Origin: Halanaerobiales bacterium
GTDB lineage: Bacteria; Bacillota_F; Halanaerobiia; DY22613
NCBI GenBank assembly: GCA_023128035.1
Contig: JAGMES010000022.1
Location: 1-47,157 of the forward strand
DNA: 47,157 nucleotides
Reading direction: 5' to 3'
Shown here: positions 35,765 through 42,517 of the stretch, piece after piece
How positions within the stretch are numbered: the stretch's first letter is position 1
Layout of the letters: each line of letters opens with the position of its first letter
Program-made: the position numbers and the translations under genes
The notes under the pieces: model-generated
Databases searched by the model: none
The model's input: the letters and a program-made list of their open reading frames with translations, nothing else
What the model was told of the DNA's origin: nothing

Positions 35765-36634
35765 ATGCTGCAGACAAGTTTGCAAATTTTAATTATCTTT
35801 ATCTTAACAATTAGCTTAATGAGATTAATGGGAAAGTCTAGCATTGTACAATTAACTCCATATGATTTGGTCGCAATTATTATGGTAGGAACAATCGTTG
35901 CTGAACCTTTGATCACCACAGAATTTGCACCATCTATTGTGCGAGCGCTCTTAATTGTTGTTTTTTATCTAATATTTGCAAAGTTGAGTCTTAATCAAGT
36001 TATAAATAAATTTTTACTGGGAAAGCCTAGTATATTAATTAAACATGGAAAAATAGTGGAAGATATCTTAGAAAAAGAACATGTTTCTCTAATACAGTTA
36101 CTCTCAATTTTAAGAACTGCTGGTTATTCTAAGTTAACAGAAATTGATTACGCTATTTTAGAACCAACTGGTTCGATAAGTGTAATTCCAATCCCATCAG
36201 CACGTCCAGTTACTTTAGCGGATTTAGATATCGAAGGAGAATATGAAGGATTGCCTCTATCTGTGATGATTGATGGAATTATTCAAAAGAAAAATTTGAA
36301 ATTAATTAATAAAGATGAGACCTGGTTAAAAGACAAACTAAAGGAAAAAGGAATCACTGATCTAAAACAAGTAATTTACGCTTTTGTTGACGACAAAAGT
36401 GAATCTATCTATTATGATTTAAGAAATGAAAAAGTTGATTCTACTCAAAATTCAGATATGCAGAAAACTAAAAAAGATATTTATCTTATCAAAGGTTGTA
36501 AAATACAATCGGCGGGTTTAAAAGAGGCAAAAATAACAAAAACAGAACTTTTAAATTGGCTTGGTACAAATAGTATAGATGGTATTGATGAGATGGTATT
36601 ACATCAACGATTACAAGTAAAAAGAAAAAGATAA
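35765..36634 (+). CDS. YetF-like (DUF421) membrane protein
   Basis: This protein of 289 aa has three N-terminal helices (about 4-80) and a soluble DUF421/YetF domain with GKSSIVQLTPYDLVAIIMVG (residues about 22-41) and GKPSILIKHGKIVEDILEKE. YetF/YdfS/YrbG-type proteins are spore- or envelope-associated in Bacillus. The TTG at 35756 touches the AAGAGG site, so the ATG at 35765 is preferred. The gene ends 3 bp before an inverted copy of the hairpin element found at 25386, which may now serve as its terminator. Confidence 0.85.
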   Translation: MLQTSLQILIIFILTISLMRLMGKSSIVQLTPYDLVAIIMVGTIVAEPLITTEFAPSIVRALLIVVFYLIFAKLSLNQVINKFLLGKPSILIKHGKIVEDILEKEHVSLIQLLSILRTAGYSKLTEIDYAILEPTGSISVIPIPSARPVTLADLDIEGEYEGLPLSVMIDGIIQKKNLKLINKDETWLKDKLKEKGITDLKQVIYAFVDDKSESIYYDLRNEKVDSTQNSDMQKTKKDIYLIKGCKIQSAGLKEAKITKTELLNWLGTNSIDGIDEMVLHQRLQVKRKR

Positions 36635-36636
36635 GA

Positions 36637-36735
36637 CCCCCACTTCTAGAAGTGGGGAGAATTGTTTTTAATCTTCAGTGGGGGTAGAATCCCCCACTGA
36701 AGCCTCAATGTTCAGCTTTAGCTGGACGAGTTCAC
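36637..36735 (-). mobile_element. Orphan IS200/IS605-like end (family A, copy 2, inverted)
   Basis: Read on the minus strand, this repeats the element at 25386-25494. It has the stem around GTTCAGCT (36710-36727, one G-U), the 12-bp stem CTTCAGTGGGGG with complement (36673-36702) and the terminal stem CCCCACTT/AAGTGGGG (36638-36657). The linker AATTGTTTTTAAT is also shared. It lies directly behind the YetF-like stop codon. No transposase is nearby. Confidence 0.65.
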
Positions 36736-36801
36736 TGGGAGACAAAAAATCAGAGAGTTACAATATGAGTAAAAGACCTGAGGGGGCAAATCTTTAACCC
36801 A

Positions 36802-36843
36802 TTTTTTACTTTTCTAATTATGTATACGCAGAAAAGTAAAAAA
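36802..36843. terminator. Bidirectional terminator behind lexA
   Basis: TTTTTTACTTTTCT (36802-36815) pairs perfectly with 36830-36843, leaving a 14-nt loop. The A and T runs allow termination of lexA on the minus strand and of readthrough from the plus strand. Confidence 0.75.
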
Positions 36844-36893
36844 AGTTTCATTCAATTAATAAAAATTTTTTGATCTGATTTTTTACAAATTGT

Positions 36894-37523
36894 TTAATAT
36901 ACTATGTTACGATAAACACCAACAACTTTACCCAATACTTGTAATTGCTTGACTAGAATTGGCTCCATAGAGGAGTTCTCAGGTTGGAGACGATAATAAT
37001 CATTTTCTTTAAAAAAACGTTTAACTGTAGCTTCATCTTCAATTAAAGCAACAACGATATCACCATTATTAGCATATGTTTGTTTACACACAATAACATA
37101 ATCTCCATTGATAATACCAGCTTCAATCATACTGTTACCTTCAATTTGTAACATAAAGAGAACCTGGTTTTTACTACCACGAATATAATCAAGAGGGAGA
37201 GGGAAGAAATCTTCAATATTTTCCACTGCTAAAATAGGTAGTCCAGCAGTAACTTTACCTACAAGAGGTATATGAACTATTTCTTTTTGAGGACGATTAA
37301 TCGAAAATTCGCCTACCAATACCTCAATAGCCCGTGGCTTTGTAGGGTCTTTACGAATATATCCTAATTCCTCTAGAGTATTCAAATGACTATGAACAGT
37401 AGATGGAGAGCGAAGATCTACAGCTTGAGCTATTTCACGAACAGATGGTGGATATCCTTTAATTTGTAGTTCTCCCATGATAAATTCTAAAATTTTTCGT
37501 TGACGTGGAGAAAGATCTTCCAT
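36894..37523 (-). CDS. lexA: LexA repressor
   Basis: This is the SOS repressor, a self-cleaving protein of 209 aa. The winged helix DNA-binding domain contains [20 protein letters not shown] (27-46). The autocleavage site is Ala93-Gly94 in VTAGLP. The serine/lysine dyad is Ser131 (GNSMIEAG) and Lys168 (ATVKRF). The true start is the ATG at 37523, which follows GGGAGGT; the frame extends further upstream but without translation signals. LexA boxes lie in its own promoter and in the divergent yneA-like promoter, so both are DNA-damage controlled. Confidence 0.97.
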   Translation of the reverse strand: MEDLSPRQRKILEFIMGELQIKGYPPSVREIAQAVDLRSPSTVHSHLNTLEELGYIRKDPTKPRAIEVLVGEFSINRPQKEIVHIPLVGKVTAGLPILAVENIEDFFPLPLDYIRGSKNQVLFMLQIEGNSMIEAGIINGDYVIVCKQTYANNGDIVVALIEDEATVKRFFKENDYYRLQPENSSMEPILVKQLQVLGKVVGVYRNIVY

Positions 37524-37563
37524 AAGTTTGTACCTCCCAACTAAGCTATATTTTACTATATTC

Positions 37564-37649
37564 ATTATAACATACGTTCGGCAAAAAACAAACAGTTGTT
37601 CGAAAAAAAACAAAAAAATGTTGACAGAGAACAGTTGTTCTGTTATAAT
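37564..37649. promoter_or_regulatory. Divergent lexA/yneA promoters with three LexA boxes
   Basis: Plus strand: TTGACA (37621-37626) and TATAAT (37644-37649) have a 17-bp spacer that holds a perfect box, GAACAGTTGTTC (37629-37640). Minus strand: -10 is the complement of ATTATA (37564-37569) and -35 the complement of AAACAA (37586-37591). TAACATACGTTC (37568-37579) and AAACAGTTGTTC (37590-37601) each have one mismatch to GAAC-N4-GTTC. The perfect box lies in the yneA promoter, the imperfect ones at the lexA promoter. Confidence 0.9.
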
Positions 37650-37699
37650 GAAATTGATCATAGAACATGTGTACGGATATACTTTTTGGAGGTGCTACG

Positions 37700-38025
37700 A
37701 TGAAAGATTATATATTTATTAATTATAAAAAGAAGAAGATAAAAAAATGGCTCGTTTTTCTAAATTTTTTATTTTGTCATTGGCAATATCGCTAATTCTA
37801 TTTACTACACTTTTCTTTAGTTCTCCTTTTGCCAATAGTAATAAGGAAAATAAAACAATGAATGAAGTGGTCGTTGTTCAAGGTGATACCCTTTGGTCAA
37901 TAGCTAAAACATATAATTCTTCTGATAACGATATTCGGGAATTAATTTATTATATAAAAAAGATCAATCAATTAACTACAGCTCAGATTCATCCTGGACA
38001 AACTTTATTTATTCCAAATTTATAA
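37700..38025 (+). CDS. YneA-like SOS LysM protein, reading frame broken in an A7 run
   Basis: This is a probable DNA-damage-induced cell division inhibitor. The strong GGAGGTGC site leads to ATG 37700 (MKDYIFINYKKKKIKK), but that frame leaves the LysM frame at A7 (37741-37747). The LysM frame itself begins at ATG 37747, without a good ribosome site. It encodes a transmembrane helix (about 6-26) and a LysM domain with VVQGDTLWSIAKTY and IHPGQTLFIPN (92 aa). The paralog at 40895 has MKDY at the same place, so the original start was 37700. One extra A, a -1 shift or polymerase slippage would restore the protein. Confidence 0.85.
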
Positions 38026-38066
38026 GATTTCGTTTGTGGATTTCAATTTATAGATTTCTTTATGCT

Positions 38067-38114
38067 AATAGCCGAAAAGACTCCTACCTCTAAGCGATAG
38101 CGTAGGTGGGGGAG
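38067..38114 (+). mobile_element. Orphan hairpin element (family B, copy 1)
   Basis: The core reads AATAGCCGAAAAGACTCCTA, then the GCGATAGCG segment and GTAGGTGGGGGAGG. It occurs again, inverted, at 44507-44553 with few changes. CCTAC/GTAGG form a stem. Its layout resembles IS200/IS605 right ends or TnpB guide-RNA scaffolds of anaerobic Firmicutes (inference). No transposase gene accompanies it. Confidence 0.55.
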
Positions 38115-38206
38115 GTTCAATCTTTCAACACAAATAGTATATAAGGTTTCCCTCTATATATTATCTACCCTCATTTTGCATTATTATTAAAATGCAATAC
38201 CTTATT

Positions 38207-38238
38207 TGTCATCTATATTATAGATGACATTTTTTTTA
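38207..38238 (+). terminator. Terminator downstream of the yneA-like gene
   Basis: TGTCATCTATA (38207-38217) pairs with 38219-38229 and is followed by eight to nine T. A smaller hairpin TTGCATT/AATGCAA lies just upstream. The transposon-end-like element at 38067 seems to have been inserted between the gene and this terminator. Confidence 0.8.
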
Positions 38239-38453
38239 AAAAAATGTATATCGCCATCGCCTTGGATTTCCAATAGGAACCATGTGGAAGATAACTAAGA
38301 TATTCTAGTATTGCTAACTAGCATTAATAGTATAACTTATAGTATATCAATAAGTATTTATCACAGTTCCCATAAATATATCATAGTATATATCAAAAAG
38401 ATAAATTACAGTCCTCAATCAGTACTAAAAAAATATAAAAGGGAGGGATCAAT

Positions 38454-38543
38454 ATGGGAAAAGGTTATAACAGAGGGATTGGTGGTTGTGGATGTTTATT
38501 ACTACTACTTGTAATTGTCATTGTTTTTGCGATAGCAGATTAG
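38454..38543 (+). CDS. Tiny YjcZ-like single-helix membrane protein
   Basis: This protein of 29 aa has a strong AAAAGGGAGGG site 8-9 nt before the ATG. The sequence MGKGYNRGIGGCGC is followed by a hydrophobic helix LLLLLVIVIVFAIAD. Glycine-rich head plus one C-terminal helix recalls the small YjcZ-type sporulation proteins, but the match is only in style. It is monocistronic. The region 38240-38440 before it is AT-rich with no clear promoter. Confidence 0.6.
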   Translation: MGKGYNRGIGGCGCLLLLLVIVIVFAIAD

Positions 38544-38554
38544 TAAAGTGAGCA

Positions 38555-38667
38555 TTCAACGACATTTCAGAAGGTGAAGTTCCACTCCTCTATAGTTGAT
38601 GGTATAAAGATCTACAATAATTTTAAAACTACAGTGAAAATTCAAATTTCATTCTGAAGTCGTTGAA
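38555..38667 (+). repeat. 113-bp element with 16-18-bp terminal inverted repeats
   Basis: TTCAACGACATTTCAGAA (38555-38572) is the inverted counterpart of TTCTGAAGTCGTTGAA (38652-38667), with a 2-nt bulge. There is no open frame inside. It could be a small MITE or a structured RNA. The rest of 38544-38817 contains only this and a terminator. Confidence 0.5.
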
Positions 38668-38764
38668 CTTAAGAAAGAATAACGTAGTTATTATTTCGAC
38701 TTTAAAAGCATAAATTGTTAATTTATCTTCTACAAATTTAAATACTCTAATATAAATCATAAAA

Positions 38765-38802
38765 AACCCTGCAGATTCACACAACGTGAAACTGCAGGGT
38801 TA
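38765..38802 (-). terminator. Terminator of the minus-strand gene at 38818-39359
   Basis: The 16-bp stem AACCCTGCAG-a-TTCAC pairs with its complement (one mismatch) around the loop ACAAC. On the minus strand it is followed by TTTTTT. It sits about 15 bp after the stop codon at 38818. Confidence 0.88.
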
Positions 38803-38817
38803 AAGTCGATGTAATAA

Positions 38818-39052
38818 CTATACTGATTCATTTATTTTTTCGAAAACTCCTTTATAATAATACACTTCACACAATGAATCTAGCAATTTTTGAGAGTTTG
38901 GATTTACAAAGGGTATCATAGCTTTCATTAGATTTATCTCTTTTTCGTAATTGCTATTATCATATTTCCCTAAGATATCTTCTTTTAAGTATTTTATTCT
39001 TTCTTGTAACAAAAGTTCATTTTCCGGGTTTTCATTTTCTATTTTTTTTTTT
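38818..39052 (-). pseudogene. C-terminal part of an A11-interrupted helical protein
   Basis: This is the downstream portion of the gene starting at 39359. Its frame can be entered from the upstream frame by adding one A to an A11 tract (39042-39052 as T11 on the plus strand). The peptide is helical and ends in LMKAMIPFVNPNSQKLLDSL, followed by a Tyr/Lys-rich tail. That C-terminal motif resembles the end of the 277-aa protein at 39803 (TMDALIPYLSKRGKKRIGSY), so both belong to one family. An ATG at 39066 lies upstream of the tract but has no ribosome site. Confidence 0.6.
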
Positions 39053-39359
39053 GGGATTGAGTGCATTTCAATATCTCTTGAGCCTTATCGATTATATCTT
39101 CATTCGACTGGGAATAGAGTAAATCACAGAGTTGATTATTAAGTTCCTTGTTTTTCAGAAGATCTGCTAAATTAGCGTCCCCTATAAATGGTTTTAACAT
39201 ATCCTGGACAGATTTATTTTCAACTAGAGAACAGACATCTCCATCGGACTGTTTAAGTTTCTGCAATAAATCTTCTTTTAAAGCTTTAATATCTTTATCC
39301 TTTAACGCTTCCTGTATTTGAGAAACTACTTGATTAAGATTCGTTTCTTTGTTTGACAT
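39039..39359 (-). CDS. Unrecognised helical protein, frame ends after an A11 tract
   Basis: As read, this protein has 106 aa. A charged helical N-terminus (MSNKETNLNQVVSQIQEALK) is followed by short Leu/Asn units (SVQDMLKPFIGDANLADLLK, NKELNNQLCDLL) similar in style to those of the neighbour at 39803. It ends in SQKKK-stop immediately after an A11 tract. Fusion with the next frame would give about 180 aa. The start has AAGGAAGGTGAAATT-ATG. No known domain was recognised. It may be phase-variable, expressed by slippage, or affected by a homopolymer sequencing error. Confidence 0.65.
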   Translation of the reverse strand: MSNKETNLNQVVSQIQEALKDKDIKALKEDLLQKLKQSDGDVCSLVENKSVQDMLKPFIGDANLADLLKNKELNNQLCDLLYSQSNEDIIDKAQEILKCTQSQKKK

Positions 39360-39514
39360 AATTTCACCTTCCTTCTTTAAAGTTGCCTGTATTATTGTAT
39401 TCTTTTATATCGAGAGTGTGACAGATTAAGCTCTATGATTAAGAAACAGTTAATTCACATCACTAAAAAATTATACATATTATAAAGTAAATGAACGTCA
39501 TTGGAGGTATGATT

Positions 39515-39730
39515 ATGGCAGAGACTAATTTAACTACTCTATTGTCTTTTTTCATATTACAGAAAGATGAGTCTGATAGAGATAGTAATTTTATCTCTAT
39601 TTTGCTCTTACTAAAACTGTTAGGAGAAGATAATTTTACTGGGGATACAAACTTAATTACATTATTGATTCTATTAAACTTATTTGGAGAAGAAAGTTTC
39701 CCAATAATACCATTTGCAAAAAAGGTCTAG
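39515..39730 (+). CDS. Small leucine-rich three-repeat protein, unrecognised
   Basis: This protein of 71 aa consists almost wholly of three degenerate repeats of about 22 residues: ETNLTTLLSFFILQKDESD, SNFISILLLLKLLGEDNFTG and TNLITLLILLNLFGEESF. Each has an N-F/L-I/T-L-L core and an acidic end. GGAGGT at 39503-39508 fits the ATG at 39515; ATGs at 39491 and 39509 are too near or lack a site. It is divergent from the gene at 39039 and convergent with the gene at 39803, with which it shares a terminator. No family was recognised. Confidence 0.65.
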   Translation: MAETNLTTLLSFFILQKDESDRDSNFISILLLLKLLGEDNFTGDTNLITLLILLNLFGEESFPIIPFAKKV

Positions 39731-39742
39731 TACAGAACATAT

Positions 39743-39788
39743 AAAAAGGCGTCTTAAGGTTTTGAGATAAATCTTAAGATGCCTTTTT
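39743..39788. terminator. Bidirectional terminator between convergent island genes
   Basis: A 16-bp stem with one G-U pair (AAAAAGGCGTCTTAAG, 39743-39758, with 39773-39788) has a 14-nt loop and A/T runs on both sides. Confidence 0.9.
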
Positions 39789-39802
39789 ATATGTTTTACA
39801 TT

Positions 39803-40636
39803 TTAGAAAAAGTTTAATAATTTCAATAAGTCAAATCCTTTTATAGAGTCAAACATTTTTAAATACCCTGCGTAGCTACCAATCCTTTTCTTACCGCGCT
39901 TCGATAGATATGGGATGAGTGCATCCATTGTTTGATTCGTAGATGATTTTCCAAAGATTCCAGCTCCAATATCCAATAGTTTAGGGATTGAAGAAAGAAC
40001 ATTTTTATTCATAATTAATGAAAGAAAGTTTGAATTAGAACCTCCAGCGAACATTTTTAACACTTTACCCACAGTTTCATTATTCAACAGTTTCATTAGT
40101 TTCTCATTACTTAGTAACTTATTAAGTGTTTCGTTATTCAACAATTGATTGATATTGTTGCTATTTAGCATTTGCTGAACTGAACTATTGTTTAATAACT
40201 GCGACAGTGCATCATTATTAGCAACTTGCTCAGTTGAATTGTTATTCAATAATTGTTGAACTGATTTATTGTTTAATAATTGAGAAAGTGCATCATTATT
40301 AGCAACTTGCTCAGTTGAATTGTTATTTAATAATTGTTGAACTGAATCATTTTGTAGCAGTTGTTGAAGAAGGTCTGTTATCTGATCAGTTGATGAATTT
40401 GAAGCATTATTATCTGAAACATCTTCTGAGGTAGAAGATGATAAGATTGATTCTAACGATGAATTTGACTCAGTTTCAGTTTGAGTATCTACTACGCTTA
40501 ACATATCAAGAATGTTTTTATCTTGAAGACGTTCATTTATATACTCAGCTATCTGTTCAAGCTCATAATCTTCTAATGTTTTGAGTATCTCTATAACAAA
40601 TTCCCCTGAAGGACTGAGAGGTTTTTCGGCTACCAT
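39803..40636 (-). CDS. Asn/Leu-rich repeat protein, unrecognised
   Basis: This protein of 277 aa has three parts. A conserved-looking N-terminus (about 1-48) includes EFVIEILKTLEDYELEQIAE. A Ser/Asn-rich linker and repeat region (about 50-195) has two identical 26-residue stretches at a 27-residue period (starting SVQQLLNNNSTEQVANNDAL), then further LLNN units. A C-terminal domain (about 196-277) has TMDALIPYLSKRGKKRIGSY. There is no signal peptide or long transmembrane helix. The start follows GGGGTGAT. The last motif is shared with the broken protein at 38818. Function unknown; filament or scaffold formation is a guess from the repeats. Confidence 0.75.
   Translation of the reverse strand: MVAEKPLSPSGEFVIEILKTLEDYELEQIAEYINERLQDKNILDMLSVVDTQTETESNSSLESILSSSTSEDVSDNNASNSSTDQITDLLQQLLQNDSVQQLLNNNSTEQVANNDALSQLLNNKSVQQLLNNNSTEQVANNDALSQLLNNSSVQQMLNSNNINQLLNNETLNKLLSNEKLMKLLNNETVGKVLKMFAGGSNSNFLSLIMNKNVLSSIPKLLDIGAGIFGKSSTNQTMDALIPYLSKRGKKRIGSYAGYLKMFDSIKGFDLLKLLNFF
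40177..40345 (-). repeat. Two 81-bp coding tandem repeats
   Basis: Within the Asn/Leu-rich gene an 81-bp unit is present twice with only scattered changes (for example the shared stretch beginning GCATCATTATTAGCAACTTG at 40209 and at 40290). The unit encodes 27 residues. The near identity points to a recent in-frame duplication or to ongoing repeat-number change. Confidence 0.8.
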
Positions 40637-40824
40637 TAAATCACCCCACTTATATATTTTTTATATATACGATCAATCTATGTTTCCATTGATATATTTT
40701 ATTCAAGAGGAGTAAACTTTGTGTATCAATGAGTATATCATATGATTAATATTTATATATAACAAATTTTAATCACCGTTTATAAGTTTATTTTTAAATT
40801 ATTACTAAATTTTTAAAATAATAC

Positions 40825-40877
40825 TTGACACAGTACATATGTTCGTGCTATACTTGGCTCAAAGAGAACAAATGTTC
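40825..40877 (+). promoter_or_regulatory. SOS promoter of the second yneA-like gene with two LexA boxes
   Basis: TTGACA (40825-40830) and TATACT (40849-40854) have an 18-bp spacer. A box with one mismatch, GTACATATGTTC (40833-40844), lies within the spacer. A perfect box, GAACAAATGTTC (40866-40877), lies just downstream, next to the ribosome site. Tight LexA repression is expected. Confidence 0.9.
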
Positions 40878-40894
40878 CTATGGAGGTGCTAAAA

Positions 40895-41209
40895 ATGAAA
40901 GATTATCGAAATATTAAACATAAGACTGATTCCAAGAAAAAAACAAAAATTATTCCTATGGTAATTCTCACTATGATTGTGGTTACTTTCTGTACATTTA
41001 TAATCCTCGAAGGTCATGTAAATAGCAATGATCTAGTAAAGTATCATCATCTAGAGGTGCAATCTGGGGATACACTTTGGAGTTTAGCAAAAAAATTTGT
41101 TAAAGCAGATGAAGATATACGAGATTTAATATATCAAATTAGAAAAATTAATGATTTAAGAACTGCTGAGATTCATCCCGGTGAGATTATATTGATTCCA
41201 ACCAGTTAG
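40895..41209 (+). CDS. yneA: YneA-like SOS LysM protein, intact copy
   Basis: This is a probable SOS-induced inhibitor of cell division (104 aa). A charged N-terminus (MKDYRNIKHKTDSKKKTK) precedes one transmembrane helix (about 21-40) and an extracytoplasmic LysM domain with VQSGDTLWSLAKKF and IHPGEIILIPT, which would bind peptidoglycan. B. subtilis YneA has the same plan. The GGAGGTGCTAAAA-ATG leader is nearly the same as in the broken copy at 37700. A terminator overlaps its stop codon, and the yneB-like gene follows, as in the Bacillus yneA-yneB order. Confidence 0.9.
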   Translation: MKDYRNIKHKTDSKKKTKIIPMVILTMIVVTFCTFIILEGHVNSNDLVKYHHLEVQSGDTLWSLAKKFVKADEDIRDLIYQIRKINDLRTAEIHPGEIILIPTS

Positions 41210-41230
41210 ATAATCTAACTGGTTTTTTAA
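41200..41230 (+). terminator. Terminator overlapping the yneA-like stop codon
   Basis: AACCAGTTAGA (41200-41210) pairs with TCTAACTGGTT (41214-41224) and is followed by TTTT. The stop codon TAG (41207-41209) lies inside the left arm. Ribosomes finishing yneA would cover the left arm, so termination before yneB may depend on yneA translation. Confidence 0.85.
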
Positions 41231-41234
41231 CTAA

Positions 41235-41932
<698 letters not shown>

Positions 41933-41970
41933 GATGATAGACATATTCAATGTAAGTAGGTGATCTAAAA

Positions 41971-42135
41971 ATGAAACGCTGTGTTTTAGAAGAAAGATTT
42001 TGCAATAATTGTGGTGAATGTGATATCTGTGACCTGGATCCGATCAAAATCTGTGATAATTGCATGAAATGCATCAACTCAGATAGTGAGTACAAAGTAA
42101 TTGAGATTGATAAGATTGTCATGGACAGGAATTAG
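41971..42135 (+). CDS. Small cysteine-rich protein
   Basis: This protein of 54 aa has eight cysteines: CVLEERFCNNCGECDIC at residues 4-20, then C28, C31 and C34 in ICDNCMKC. The pattern of paired CxxC motifs suggests binding of zinc or an iron-sulfur cluster. An acidic/hydrophobic tail (EYKVIEIDKIVMDRN) follows. The start has AGGTGAT and its own promoter, and a terminator follows. I recall similar short Cys-rich proteins in clostridial genomes but no function. Confidence 0.8.
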   Translation: MKRCVLEERFCNNCGECDICDLDPIKICDNCMKCINSDSEYKVIEIDKIVMDRN

Positions 42136-42151
42136 AAACTACACTAAATAG

Positions 42152-42369
<218 letters not shown>

Positions 42370-42390
42370 AAGCAAATATTATCATTATTT

Positions 42391-42420
42391 TATTTCGCAA
42401 AATATCAATTTTGCGAAATA
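42391..42420. repeat. 13-bp perfect palindromic hairpin in a gene-free stretch
   Basis: TATTTCGCAAAAT (42391-42403) is repeated inverted at 42408-42420 around the loop ATCA. It has no T tail and no neighbouring gene start. The region 42200-42517 contains no convincing gene. The hairpin could be an operator, a recombination site or a small repetitive element. Confidence 0.6.
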
Positions 42421-42517
42421 ATGGAGATTTTGCTTTGAAAGTTGCTTTTAAATGGTGTGTCCTGAGGATTAGTAAAAAAAAATAGCCCACCCGAATATCG
42501 GTTGAACTAATTTATTG

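Noticed and set aside
37524..37661. Longer LexA with 46 extra N-terminal residues
   Set aside because: The extension covers the lexA promoter and LexA boxes, has no ribosome site, and known LexA proteins start at the [12 protein letters not shown] position.
40140..40350. CRISPR-like direct repeats
   Set aside because: The 81-bp period repeats are in frame, encode identical amino acids and have no distinct spacers; they are coding tandem repeats.
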